Positions 27,117 through 38,529 are shown, counted from the first letter of the stretch. The stretch: 64,000 nt of DNA from Fasciola hepatica (GCA_948099385.1 CANUEZ040000180.1:2543001-2607000), one strand, 5' to 3'. The notes: generated by a model from the letters alone, not told the origin. Translations and numbers: made by a program.

Positions 27117-29731
27117 AATGAAAGTATTTCGTCAATCGCCATGATGAACAAAAGGGGCGACAGAGGATCACCTTGACGGACACCTTGACGAGGTGTTATT
27201 GTGGAGCCGTCTGGTAGAACACAGGAGGCTGTGGCGTACGAGGAACTGATGTAGTTCAGCAAAATGGGTGGTGCGCCGAAAGTGGCTGCTGAGCGTAAGA
27301 TAGAGTCGTGGGAGATAGAATCGAAAGCCTTTGAGAGGTCCAAGGAGACGAAAGCTAGAGATTGGAACGAGGTGTGTGTGTGTCGGAGGAGGGTATGCAG
27401 CAAGGCGGTTGCTTCGAAAGCTCCATCCCGTTTCAGGAAGGCGAACTGTAGTCCGTCCACGGGAAATAACGAAGTCCAGCGACGTTGCAAGATCTTATGG
27501 AGGGAGCGTAACAGAACAGGAGAAACGGAGATAGGGCGATAGTCGGATGGGGAGGTGGAATTGTCGGACTTAGGGACGAATGTGACGCGCGCAGTATTTA
27601 GGCGGCATGGTACATGGGCAAGGGCCAGAAGAATGTTAATGTAGGCGGTGAACAGGGATAAGGGGGGAGCGGAGAAGAGCCTCTGGGGTCACACGGTCAA
27701 TGCCGGGGGCAGAGCCCCTCATATCTTTCAGAGCGTCTTGGAGCTCTGGGATGGTGATGGGACGTAGGATAAGCGACGGGGGGTGTGACAATTGTCGGTG
27801 GGGGCGGGGGTCGTTGAGTGGCGGGGCGAAAGCTTTTCAGACCAGAACCGGGTAAAATCCGGAGACCAGGAGCTTTCATTCGCGTGGGCCGAGTGCCATC
27901 GACCTGAGAGTACCTCTCTCGCGGCGTCCTTCTTACGTTGGGCGAAAAGGCATTGCAAATGAGCGTATTGGGCTCGTCGAGCGAGGACTTTTGACCTGGG
28001 CGGCTGGAAATTGGACGGGGTGGCAATAGAGATGACCGTGGTCGGCTGGGGTTCCAGAGGTTGGGTATGTTGGCTTCGGCGTGGGCTTCAAGTCTGCATC
28101 GGAGTGCAGCAGCGTCGATAGATAGAGAGTCCGGCCTCTGCTATTGAAAGTAGTTCGCCTGATCCAAAGACATCATGGGGTGTGGAGCGAAGTAAGGAAC
28201 AAGCGGCCTCCAAAAGGCCTATGGATGTTGCGGAGAAGCTTTCTGTTGGTTGGGGTGCTTCCGGCTCGGGATCGGTGGGGCTGTTTAGCAGTGGCTGGAG
28301 CATGCTGGTAGAGTCTGACGAGAGATTGGATGTGTTGGTATCGTCATCGGATGAAGCGGAATCTGGCAGGACGTCGTCCGGGTATTGCCAGTCCAGGTGT
28401 TGTAATCTCTTTTTGATGCTTTCGGCAGACCTATTTGGAAATTGTATTGAAAGGGCGGCACACAGCTCCTACTTTTCAAAGTGGGTGACCGACATGTCAT
28501 TGGCGAGTGCAATGAGAGCCGCTTCCTCTGAGGCAGTCCACCGGCGTGATCGGACGAAGGTGACGATCTGCTGACGTTTATCGCCATTGTATTCCTGGAG
28601 GTGGCGGTGTCTTTTGTGCTGCGTGAGTCCCATCTTTGTGTGGAATGAATCCGAGCACAGAATACATTGGAAGGCTTTTGGCGTGGCTGGCGGGGGTGGC
28701 AGTGGCGGGTGAGTGGGTGGAGGGTGCACTTTTCTGTGTAGGGTGAGACCTGATTTACTTCTGCAGGATTTACCGTTTATGTCACAAATATATTCCAATG
28801 GTGGAGATGAACTGGCCATTGGGGTGGCTGAGGCCGCCCCGTTTGCATTGTGGGTGGACATGGCCAGCGAAAAAGGTGGCGGACATGGGTATCACGGACG
28901 GCACCAACACAGGTGTGTAGGGCAGCTTTGAAAGCAGACCTTAGCTTCGGCTTCTTCACGAAGACCAACCGGAAGCATACGGAGTACTCACAGGGTGTTA
29001 AAGTTACGGCTGGCCACTATATTCCACAGACTTGCGCGTAACTGGCATAGGGTTGTTTGTGTGTGATAGGTCCGAGGACCGGCACATGCGTGTATGTGAG
29101 TTGAGAAATTCAGAAGTTACGAGGGACGGCATAGTGAGCGAATCATAAAGACGGAATGTCTCAAAAATCAGCAATCTAGATAAATGCCCTGAATGTAAAG
29201 CCGGACAGAAAATTGCACAAATAGTCTCAAAATTAGGCTAGGCGCACTGTGAACGTTTGATGCGAAGAAATTGTAATAGGACTCCCGCGTTTAGCAAGGA
29301 GGACCAGTGGAATGATGTACCCTCATCAAGGGTGAAAATAGGGACAAAATTGGGAATTGCAGAAAACTTATATATATATATATATAAGTGGTATCAGAAA
29401 GACCGCTTTCAGGCGGAGTCAATGATAAAGAAACTAAAAGTGACCAATCGGAGGCACAAGTGTGAACAATTTGGAGAAAGAATGCTGAAAATATTGAAAA
29501 ATGGCCTGTGCTACCTCACTGAGGTTCGGTCGTGGGATGAGAGGGTCGTTGGAATGAAATACAGTATAGAAAAATGCATAAATAGTATCAAAATGAGGCC
29601 AAGCGCACCGTGAATGTTTGATGCGAAGAAATTTTAATAGGACTCCCGCGTTTAGCAAGGAGGACCAGTGGAATGATGTACCCTCATCGAGGGTGAAAAT
29701 AGGGATAAAAATGAGAATTGCTGAAAACTTT
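27103..29731 (-). mobile_element. R2-clade element, inverted 5' portion
   Basis: Near-identical reverse complement of 23025-25653 (positions sum to 52756 for most of the arm). Read on the minus strand it starts at 28S rRNA (29732), passes through the 5' repeat units, zinc fingers, the Myb domain with the same TAG stop (28469-28471), and RT motifs A and B. It ends at 27103 before motif C. It lacks the 3' half. Few differences are seen: single bases and the TA-repeat length. Confidence 0.9.
28469..28861 (-). pseudogene. R2-like N-terminus (inverted copy)
   Basis: It encodes the same zinc-finger and Myb start as 23895-24287 with identical translated sequence, ending at the same TAG. The remaining parts lie at 28088-28468 (rest of Myb and linker) and 27103-27490 (RT fingers and palm to DPLSPLLF). 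Confidence 0.85.
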
Positions 29732-29970
29732 TAGTAACTCCTGCCGTTTAGGCGCGCTTGATTGAATTTCTTCACTTTGACATTCAGAGCATTGGGCAGA
29801 AATCACATTGCGTCAAACCCGATCAGTGGACATCGCAATGCTTAGTTTCAATTAGACTGTCGGATTCATCTGGTCCGTGCTAGTTCTGAGTTAGCCGTTG
29901 AACGCTAGACGAAGAGAGCAAGACCGCATTGCGCACACAGTTACCCATGCACACCGCTTGCCAAGCAACA
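29732..29970 (-). rRNA. 28S rRNA fragment, antisense, at R2-like 5' junction
   Basis: The reverse complement reads through GCTTGGCAAGCGG, TTTGACGCAATGTGATTTCT, GTGAAGAAATTCAATCAAGC and GGCAGGAGTTACTA. It corresponds to about 4515-4706 plus 18639-18665 without interruption. It keeps residues that the 1915-4706 copy has lost (GACGCAATG) but has its own changes (GCGCGCCTAAACGGCAGG). The last 28S bases (ACTA) lie 14 bases before the R2 site. On the other side the rRNA match ends near GTTGCTTGGC. Confidence 0.9.
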
Positions 29971-31149
29971 GAGTAAGTTGTTATGAAGCAAGTAAACGGG
30001 ATAAAATGCATAGAATCATCCAAGGAAACATTGACGAATATGGAAAGAAAAAGCAGTCAATGAAGAGGTGAGGTAATTACCGGGATTAACAACAACGTTC
30101 ATACAAAAGATGAGAACAAGCCACTGGCGAAAGAAAGATTGAATCTCGGTCAATGAAGAATCATCACCACGTAGGATACAGTGTGTAAGATAAACAAAAT
30201 CTTGCAATGAAGACAGAGTTGAAAATTTTTCACATGGGTTCAGGTTTTGTGTAAAAATTGACCAACTAAGTTTCCAAAGACTTAGTTGTGCACAGAGAAA
30301 AGACCATCTCACATAAGTCTTAGAACTAAAGGTTAGGGATTCAGTTCAATCAGACAAGCTGCGTAGCACTATAATCGTTGTGCTCAGTTGAACTCGTTCC
30401 TTTTGCTCTCGGTCACTGACAAGGAGCGTATGCACCACTTGACAGCCTCATTTTAATGAGACGTAAGTACGTTCTATAATAATGTGGAAGTCCCTTTTTG
30501 AGATATGAGAGGAATGTAGTGACATTCGTCTTCGTTCTCGCTTTTACCGCGTTCATTGTTTAACTGAACGCTGACTGCCAGGTGCGGTTGCCATTTGACC
30601 GTTGCTCCTGCGCACGCCGTCGAATTCACGTTAATCACCATCTCTCCCAAATGCCTTCTCGTTCTCGTCGGTCGTGGAGAATGCCGTTCCGGCAAAGTAT
30701 TTGTACAGTGCCGAGAATCACAGTAATGTGCAGGTGGTCCACGTGATACGAAGGACCAAAGAACACGTTTAATAGGGAAACTGCGAGGTAATGTTTAGCG
30801 TCCCTAAAGAAGCAACGCCTAATAATATACAGGGTACTTGGCAAAACAACTTAACTCAAGGCTCTAGCCGAAGATCGATTTGACCCCCCTTTTCCTCACC
30901 CTCCCACCCACGATTTGCGCCACACCTGCTCGCTTGCTGAACCACACAAAGACATTTGTCTCAAGCGGGCGCTGACTGATGAGTGCATTGATTTCGACAC
31001 TTGAGATTTGGCTCTTGTTATTCACAGACATTTCTTTGACTTGTGCTGCTCAACCTCCAGCGATCCCGAATATACTAGCATTTGGCCAACTGTAACTCAC
31101 GAAGCAGCTACTGTTGAGATTAGTGAAGTTTCTATGTAATATGCATGAC
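29971..31149. other. Unassigned
   Basis: I see no gene, rRNA or repeat that I can name. Short open frames on both strands lack recognisable motifs. Confidence 0.3.
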
Positions 31150-31411
31150 AGTTCATAAAGAAACATACTGAATACCAAGACTGGAAGCGTAGCTTTCTTC
31201 TAGATTGTTTTTCGCGTATCTCATCAACTACCAAAGAAGTCCGTTACATTGAAATTCCGGAAGCCAGGTTTGCCGGTCTTCCTTTGATGGGAAGATCAGG
31301 AAATTTTATTAGAAATTATGAATCCCAGGATGTTTCGCCGGTCTTTATTTCGGATTTCAATGCTAATATTGATCCAGAATGGATGGCGGGGAATTCTGTC
31401 GATTGTCATTG
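31150..31411 (+). other. Unidentified coding-like frame
   Basis: An open frame without an ATG reads EYQDWKRSFLLDCFSRISS, then EVRYIEIPEARFAGLPLMG and VFISDFNANIDPEWMA, ending at TGA (31409-31411). Balanced composition and lack of low complexity suggest a former exon or an element fragment. After a frame change, 31430-31600 reads GKPLSGNQRFAANMTDC. I do not recognise the family and assign no function. Confidence 0.3.
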
Positions 31412-32539
31412 AGACACGTTTTTCGTCAATGATTGGTAAGCCCCTTTCAGGTAATCAGCGTTTTGCAGCAAACATGACTGACTGCTTTTATACTGGTCCT
31501 GATCCCCACGTTGTCACATCACCCAAAACTGTTGCTTTGCTAACTAGGATAACGTCGGAGAAGCAAGCACTGAAGAGGATATACATCAAATTCTGCTTTA
31601 ATTTTCCACTAACACAAACGTACTCATAGCTAAACACCCCATCTTTTTATCCAAGTCTATAGAAGTTCGAACGCGGCTAGTGGTCTTGTTTTCTATTTGG
31701 TCTCAGCGAAATACCAACGTAATCCCCTCTATCAGACGAATAAATTAAACGCAAGCTGGTTGGCAGATGCGAAGCTGTATTCTACATATCATGGCACCGA
31801 AACAGTACCGATACAAGGAATTCATCGGTTGAAAATTAACGCAACGGCTGGACAGGAAGCAAACGGCGAGCGCGTACAATCGGTGAAGAACCGAAAGTAA
31901 AAGAGGTTCAAGATGAGGGAAAGTCAGTCCAGTTCAAAGTAAGCAACCTAACAAGATAGTAAGGTCAATATCAAACGACGGAAAAGGTCGTAGAGAAGAT
32001 ATATCCAAAATGGTGTCCAGAAGACGTTCATTTTCCCAGAACGATCGATGTCAATACAGCAGTCCCCCGCTAGAAAGCGTGGAAAGCTTTCGAAAAATGT
32101 CGAGGAGGTGAAGGCATACAAACGATATTCTTGCGAGTGAGTGTATGCCAAATACGTGCATGTAGTTGTGCTGTAGGATGCTGACGGGCAGAGTTTGAGG
32201 TATGCAGTAACTGTAGAATGATGACCAAGCATAAACCAGAGTCGCTGCCAATTACATCGGTTGCGCGAGTCATCATCCTTGTATGCCACACCAATAACGT
32301 CCAGCTAAAGATAACCGTTAAGCAATATGATATCCAGGAGCCAAACCGGTAGGCTTGTCAGTAGCGAGAAACGACAGCGATAGGGCCGATCGAGAATGCA
32401 AACGTTGGTACCGAATTACTCCAGAGTTCGTGGAACTAGCGAAGAGTACCATATGGCGAGGTCCCATGAAACGAAAAGTGACGAAAAAAGGTGTAGCAAC
32501 TGCAATGAACTTGGCTAGAATACAGTAATAACTAACTCC
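31412..32539. other. Unassigned
   Basis: No supported gene. Several overlapping minus-strand short frames (31948-32294) lack motifs. The RTE element begins at the right end with an unclear 5' boundary. Confidence 0.3.
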
Positions 32540-32597
32540 TCCAGGTATCTCATCGAGGTATATTCTGCGCACCTCAGGAGACGAAGCAGCTAGAGCT

Positions 32598-35315
32598 GTG
32601 GGTCAACGTGGTGTAAGAATTGTCTTGACTGACAAGGCTAAGGCTGCCCTATTAGACTGGATCCCTGTTAACAGTCGTTTATGTGCTGTGAGATTCCAAG
32701 GGTCAGTCGGCGTTCGAAAAGATAGTTGTGTTAAGCACAATTTGTTTGTGGTCTTGGCTTACGCCCCAACGGACTGCAGCTCAGACTTGCAGAAAGATGA
32801 GTTCTATGATGAATTCGCCACTCTCGTTCGCAGCAGTAAAGGTTCCGACATTGTAGTGCTAGCTGGTGACTTCAATGCACAAGTTGGCAAACTCAGTGTG
32901 TCAGAAGGCTGTTTAGGTGGGCGTTGTGCTTTACCCGCTGAGCGCACAGATAACGGGGATAGGCTTCTCCAGTTTTGTGCAGACAATCGATTGTTCTTGT
33001 CTAGCACAAATTTCCGACACAGCTCGCGTCGCACAGCGACATGGCGCTCTAACTCTACAGGTACTTTTAGTCAAATTGACCATATCGCCGTAAGCTACCG
33101 ATGGCACAGTTCTGTTCAGAACTGTAGATCTTACTGGTCCACGTACGTAGAGTCGGACCATGCCTTAGTTTTAATGCGATTATCTCTCCAGTTCCATGGC
33201 CATCGTCGCAAACCGCAAACCCGATTAGCCGTGCAGCGTTTGTGTGATCCAGACGTTTGCACCCGTTATGAGCAGAAGTTAGCACATGAGCTAGGATCCA
33301 CGGAGAACAGTAATGTAGATGAGCATTGGTCTCATATCAAACAGGCGATGCACGTTGCAGCAGGTTTTGCCTGTGGTCCTGGATCCGTTGTCCATCAAAG
33401 ACACTGGATCTCGCAAGAGTCGCTGAGTATAATGGAGCAAAAGCGTCAGCTTTCGAACCGTAAGGAGATGAATAAGATGCGGAGAAAGCTGCAAAGACAA
33501 GTTACGCGAAGCCTTAAGAAGGATCGCGAAAATTGGTGGGTCAATGTAGCCGAAGAAATGGAAGTGGCAGCTGCTTCAGGTAACAGTCAAAGACTGTTCA
33601 GACTTATTCGTGACACCAGTGGACGGCGAACTCAGGTCAGTGAAGCGATTTGCAATAGGAATGGAGAACCCATCCATAACAAACAGCAAAGGCTTGACCG
33701 ATGGGCCGAGTACTTCAAGGAACAGTTTAGCTGGCCGCACGCTAGTGTAGTTACTCCCGTGTCAACAACTGTGACTCCTTGGGTGGTATCACTTGAGCCC
33801 TCATCAGAAGTAGAAGTAGAGTCATGTATTCGATTACTAAGGCGGGGGAAAGCGGCAGGTCCCGACGAACTTCCTCCAGTTCTTTTCAAACTGGGTGGTG
33901 AGGCGTTGATAAAATCACTAACCGCCTTGCTCCGTGACATTTGGAAGGAGGATCGTATTCCGTTAATATGGAGCGAATCATTGATTGTTCCCATCTTCAA
34001 GAAGGGAATACGCAATGACTGTGGTAATCATCGTGGGATTAGCTTAATCCCGATAGTCACCAAAGTATTAGCTTCGATTTTGCTGCTCCGTCTTACACCA
34101 GCTCGCGAGAGGAATGTCCGCGAACAGCAGGCTGGATTCCGCCCAGGGCGAGGATGCATCGACCAGATTTTTACTCTTCGCCGACTACTTGAAACGCGTC
34201 ACACGCACCGCCGACGGACAATAATGATTTTCTTAGATTTGAAAGGCGCCTTCGATTCAGTTGATCGAACATTGCTTTTCAGTACTCTTCATCGAAAAGG
34301 TATGCCCCAGAAGTTCGTGAACCTACTGAGATCATTGTATTCTCATACTTCTGGCAGCGTTAGAGTTTACGGTGAACTATCCGGTCGGTTCGAAACGACC
34401 AGTGGTGTTCGACAGGGATGCCCTTTGTCTCCATTCCTGTTCAACTTCGTCATGGACGAAATAACGGAGAGTGCGCTGCAAAATCTTCAGGATGTAGGGG
34501 TCGAACTAGGAGATAGTGAAAAGCTATGTGACTTAGATTACGCAGACGACGTTGTCTGCTTGCTCGAATACACGGAACATGCTCAGCGTGCACTAGATAA
34601 TCTCGCAAGAGCTGTAGCTCCATTCGGCATGCGTTTTGCACCTTCAAAGTGCAAGGTGATGTTACAAGACTGGACGTCAACGATTCCGAGTTTGATGCTC
34701 GATGGGGAGGTGCTGTCAGTTGTCGACCACTTCACGTATCTCGGCAGCAGCGTGACGACGGATGGGAGCACAGTAGTAGAGGTGAGTACGCGGATATCCA
34801 AAGCTCGAGCGGCGTACGCTGGACTGAAGCACTTGTGGCGCCGATCCGATGTTTCACTGAAGTTGAAAGGTCGTGTATACTGTGCCACTGTGCGTTCAGT
34901 TTTGTTGTATGGTTGCGAAACTTGGAGTCTGCGTGCTGAAGATATTCGTCGTCTTGAGGTTTTCGACCATCGATGTTTACGTAGTATCGCTAGGATTGGG
35001 TGGAATAGCCGAGTAAGCAACGATGAGGTAAGAAAGCGAGTATTGGGTACTAATTCAGAGAACGTTTTGTCCCAGCGTATCCAACTTAGTAGACTTCGTT
35101 GGTTGGGACACGTGTTACGTATGGCAAACACACGTCTACCGTACCGTGTCCTATTCTCCGCCCTTCCTAGGGAGTGGAAGAGACCACGTGGAGGTCAACA
35201 GATGACGTGGCAGAGAGGAATGAGAAAATGTACGGCAGACTTAGGAAAAGTAGGTGCTTCACGTCTTCGTGGTTGGGGTCCAAAAGATCGTCTACCAGTT
35301 GGCTGGAGACACTGA
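32598..35315 (+). CDS. RTE endonuclease-reverse transcriptase (5'-truncated)
   Basis: 905 residues. The APE part has VVLAGDFNAQVG (residues 87-98), SQIDHIAV (about 160) and ESDHAL (185-190). The first APE motifs (NxxxL, TET) are missing, so the protein is N-terminally truncated. The RT part has GKAAGPDELPPVLFK, NHRGISLIPI, FLDLKGAFDSVDR (from residue 545), SGVRQGCPLSPFLFN and DYADDVVCL (YADD at residues 648-651), all intact. The C-terminus has the RTE-typical LGHVLRM block (about residue 840). The annotated start follows the upstream limit of the open frame; the real start is lost. Some homology continues after the stop (about 35317-35370). Confidence 0.92.
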   Translation: MGQRGVRIVLTDKAKAALLDWIPVNSRLCAVRFQGSVGVRKDSCVKHNLFVVLAYAPTDCSSDLQKDEFYDEFATLVRSSKGSDIVVLAGDFNAQVGKLSVSEGCLGGRCALPAERTDNGDRLLQFCADNRLFLSSTNFRHSSRRTATWRSNSTGTFSQIDHIAVSYRWHSSVQNCRSYWSTYVESDHALVLMRLSLQFHGHRRKPQTRLAVQRLCDPDVCTRYEQKLAHELGSTENSNVDEHWSHIKQAMHVAAGFACGPGSVVHQRHWISQESLSIMEQKRQLSNRKEMNKMRRKLQRQVTRSLKKDRENWWVNVAEEMEVAAASGNSQRLFRLIRDTSGRRTQVSEAICNRNGEPIHNKQQRLDRWAEYFKEQFSWPHASVVTPVSTTVTPWVVSLEPSSEVEVESCIRLLRRGKAAGPDELPPVLFKLGGEALIKSLTALLRDIWKEDRIPLIWSESLIVPIFKKGIRNDCGNHRGISLIPIVTKVLASILLLRLTPARERNVREQQAGFRPGRGCIDQIFTLRRLLETRHTHRRRTIMIFLDLKGAFDSVDRTLLFSTLHRKGMPQKFVNLLRSLYSHTSGSVRVYGELSGRFETTSGVRQGCPLSPFLFNFVMDEITESALQNLQDVGVELGDSEKLCDLDYADDVVCLLEYTEHAQRALDNLARAVAPFGMRFAPSKCKVMLQDWTSTIPSLMLDGEVLSVVDHFTYLGSSVTTDGSTVVEVSTRISKARAAYAGLKHLWRRSDVSLKLKGRVYCATVRSVLLYGCETWSLRAEDIRRLEVFDHRCLRSIARIGWNSRVSNDEVRKRVLGTNSENVLSQRIQLSRLRWLGHVLRMANTRLPYRVLFSALPREWKRPRGGQQMTWQRGMRKCTADLGKVGASRLRGWGPKDRLPVGWRH

Positions 35316-35567
35316 AGGATATGGCTGCGAACCGCGAACAATGGCGATCGTGTTGTCACTTTCTATCGAATCAGAATGTTTGATCGGTGTACGTTTGTAC
35401 AGTTAGACTGTGTATTCCGTGTGTTGGCTACTAGGGCATTCTTTGCTTTTCCCACCCATGTAGGTCCACTCTCTCTTCATCTTGTATATTCATACTTTTT
35501 AATTCAACGTGCAACATGGTGAGAAAGGCAGTGGTCAGTGGGGCTTGCCCTACTGTTTAACGCTGTA

Positions 35568-35590
35568 CGATGATGATGATGATGAATGTC
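35568..35590 (+). repeat. (GAT)n tail of RTE element
   Basis: Five GAT units at the 3' end of the element, ending GATGAATGTC. Short trinucleotide tails take the place of poly(A) in RTE elements. Confidence 0.75.
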
Positions 35591-35690
35591 GCACGTAAAA
35601 TCATGTCAAAAAGATAAACACGAAAGTTATTACTGAGGGGTGTAATGCTCAAGATCGTGTTTGTTCTAGTCGCGGAAACCTGCTGGGCAG

Positions 35691-36989
35691 AAGATTGTCC
35701 GACGGAACGTGAAACGGGGGCCTCATTTGCGGGCTAGTTTATAGGAGTGCTCTGCTGACTTGAATATGAGACAGTATTCTCAATCGAAGACAGCAGAGCC
35801 GGTGGGCTGCCGAATTTGACGTGAGAGGACAATCTCATTTGAAGTCGTAGCAGTGGTGCTGGATGCTGTCCTAAATGTGAGACGATAGCCTCATTCGAAG
35901 TCGTAGCAGGCAACGCTAACTGCAGACCTTGAAGTGACACGGAATCGTCGTCAACAGGTAGTGCAGGGTCAATATCGAGTCTCGTCAGCGGGCGACACAT
36001 CATCATCAACGTACGCGACTTTGAGACAATCGATGCTAACAGTATCGACGCAACCGTGTCGTTCAACCTTAAAGGTCTTATCGTGACGAGAAATCACTCG
36101 AAATGGGCCTTCCTAAGTCTGTTGTAATGGTTTGCTTACCGAATCAACACGAACGAATACATGCGAACAAGTTCCCAATTCGGTCAGAACAAAAACCTGT
36201 CGTCGCTGCATTCGAGTCTGTGCCGGAACGAGATTTTTCATGTACGTACACAAACTGTGAACGTAAGTCTGTACGGCAAGTGAATCTGTACTCCGTGGCG
36301 TGAAGAATACCCCCAGGCGGTCGTAATGTCGTGCAGTAGACAAGTTCTGCGGCGGAACATTGAATATCTGCCTTTATGCAAGTCCCGATACCAAGCAGAA
36401 TTAGCGGTAACGTTTCGTACCAGTCGAGGCTCTCATGTGCTTTAAGAGCCACTTCGAGTTGGCTATGAAAGCTCGACTAAATCGTTCGATGCCGGACTGT
36501 ACGCGGTCGTGCAAATGCGTTCCCCACCCGGCAAGTGAGTTAATAAAGAGAACAAATGGGACTCAAATTGTTGCCCTCAATCGGTAGTAATTGTGGAAGG
36601 ACAACCATATAAAGCTGTCCATCATTCTATCAGATGCCGAGCGAATGACTCGGTCGTGAATGACCGGGAATAACCTCGGGCCACCTCGTAAATCCATCGG
36701 TGTGCGTTAATAAATAGGTATACCCTTGTGATGGGGTCAATGGACCCACAATGCCCACGTGGATATGACTAAAGCGAGCATTAGGTGTAGCGATAGTACC
36801 GATAGACGAAACTGCTCACCTACGAACTTTAGATCGTTGACATTGTAAACACTGTTTCACCCACATACGGGCATCTTTATTCATAGACGGCTAGAAGAAT
36901 CATGCAGCTACTAGTCAAAGACTGGATGCGATGCCTGGGTGTGAAATTCCACGTAGGGTATAGATTACAAGAAGTCAATATGTGGAGGG
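35691..36989 (-). pseudogene. Gypsy integrase and C-terminal tail, decayed
   Basis: Read on the minus strand: an integrase zinc-finger remnant (ARMWVKQCLQCQRSK, near 36840-36890), then degenerate core. WYETLPLILLGIGT and AAELVYCTTLRPPGG (36330-36440) follow, with the KTFKV...DTVSID tail (about 36040-36090) and an end near 35734. The order matches the two better Gypsy copies. The catalytic core is too broken to read. It is bounded by the RTE tail on one side and a BEL LTR on the other. Confidence 0.75.
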
Positions 36990-37361
36990 TGTAGGACGCC
37001 TTTAAGCAATACGTAGCCAAATTCGAAACGAATCCCGAAATCAGAAAACGATTATCCGTGAAACTACGATACTAGATTACCGAATGAACAATGAGACGAA
37101 ACAGATGCGAACCCCAATTGTGCGATCACACGGACTCGGAAAGCGAGAACAGACTTGCAGCGTGCAAGAAAGGAGCACGTGCGTCACGCAGGTCCAAAAT
37201 AGAATGTGACAGAGTGGCGCATTGGACGCGAACAAACAAACATTGGTTCCTGTAATTACACAGTGCATAAAAACACGCAAATATTGTATATGAGCGAGTG
37301 ATGTCGAGTAAACATGAAATTGCAGCGTTTCTGGGGGGATTTTCTACAACCGGTAGTTACA
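36990..37361 (-). repeat. BEL-type LTR, antisense
   Basis: A 372-base reverse-complement relative of the 6373 LTR. On the minus strand it starts TGTAACTACCGGTTGTAGAA and ends GGCTACGTATTGCTTAAAGG...CTACA. It is diverged along its length, so it belongs to an older subfamily than the full element. Confidence 0.8.
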
Positions 37362-37799
37362 CCGCCCACCAAAATCCTGCCGAATCTTAGCAGAGTCAAA
37401 GGTTTAGAATAAGGGTACTAATTCTCCCTACCTGCCTAGACCCTGCTGTCAGCGCGCGTACCGAATACGTCTGACGTCGACATTCCACTCACGATCGCAC
37501 TTGATCCGGTGGTCAGGCCGACGTGATGTTACTCTGCATCGTCCATGAGAACGGCTGATCGATGGTGGGCGTGAAGGGGAAACATAGATGCCGTCCTCGG
37601 AAGGGTCGTCGTGCGGTGGCTGCGTGTGCTTGTATGAGTGTATGTGCGCGTGGATGTCATGGGCGAGGTCGCACTCTGGTAATTGGGCAAATAGTTACAA
37701 CCATCACTTACGGGAGACATTTTCCATAATTTCAGTGATAAACGAGGAACGTCCAGCACTGCGGCATGTTTGATGGCGGTCATGAAGCATAAGCGTGTA

Positions 37800-37851
<52 letters not shown>

Positions 37852-37880
37852 TTGAGGGCGTGTGTCTAGGTGTATAATGG
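37362..37880 (-). mobile_element. BEL 3' internal fragment attached to the LTR
   Basis: On the minus strand, CAGGATTTTGGTGGGCGG directly precedes the LTR, as at 12685-12702. CGCGCTGACAGCAGGGTCTA and CACGCCCACCATCGATCAG match the 3' internal region of the full element in order. A (TG)n run at about 37802-37850 corresponds to the (AC)n there. Only the 3' end of this copy survives. Confidence 0.75.
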
Positions 37881-38400
37881 AATCACAACTACTATCACAC
37901 GCGGGAAAAACCTTCCGGAGTAATTTTACCTCTATACAAGGTGACCGTAGGGCATCAGTTGAAGACTTTTGTTCAAGGATGGGCACCGAGCCTAGTGAAG
38001 GACGAAAAGGTGTTAGAAGACGTTAAAAGGAGGTTTACCCGGACGATAAATGAGATTTGAGGGAAGTCGTGCCAGGAAAGACTGAATGCCCTAAATCTAT
38101 TCTCCCTGGATCGTCGTAAGCTAAGGGGGATCTGATAGAGTACTATATGCTATATAAGGGAGTCACTATGGCCAAAAGACCACTAATGGCTCGTCACAAT
38201 GTTACACTCAGAGGACACAAGCATAAGTTGGACAAACCAAGGGCAAGTAAGAGTATAAGGGCATGTTTCTATTCCCACCGCGTCATAAACAAGGGGAAAA
38301 AGTTGCCTCCACACATAGTGACGGCAACCTCGGTCGCTGCCTTTAGGCACAAACTGGATTGGAGCTGGGCGGAGGTATTCCCAGACTGTTACTAACCATC
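37881..38400 (+). pseudogene. CR1-like RT C-terminal fragment
   Basis: The block KTFVQGWAPSLVKDEKVLED (about 37960-38018) is followed by RLNALNLFSLDRRKLRGDLIE in changing frames. An open piece (38147-38395) ends with KSIRACFYSHRVINKGKKLP and RHKLDWSWAEVFPD. This is the standard C-terminal region of CR1-like RTs, of a subfamily different from elements 2 and 3. Confidence 0.75.
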
Positions 38401-38529
38401 CTAGGAAGTTTTCTTTTTTGTTCCTATTATCCGTTTTTCTACCCTCCTTATACTGCGTCCATCACTCTGGTGTTTCCTAACTGCACCTATCTTTATCACA
38501 GCCTACTCATCATCATTCTATATTAACAT
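38401..38529. other. Short unassigned flank
   Basis: AT-rich sequence between the RT fragment and the Gypsy LTR. Probably the 3' UTR of the fragment. Confidence 0.3.

Larger units (their letters stand above)
32540..35590 (+). mobile_element. RTE-type non-LTR retrotransposon with intact long ORF
   Basis: A single-ORF APE-RT element with no LTRs ends in a (GAT)n tail at about 35568-35585, a signature of the RTE clade. It is 5'-truncated: the ORF enters after the first APE motifs. It sits against a decayed Gypsy 3' end on the right. Its unbroken 2.7-kb frame contrasts with every other non-LTR copy in the window. Confidence 0.9.

Noticed and set aside
23366..29390. Palindrome solely as an assembly artefact
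   Set aside because: The arms differ in TA length and single bases, and the minus copy alone has the 28S flank, so a biological origin is plausible. It is not proven and is flagged for long-read checking.
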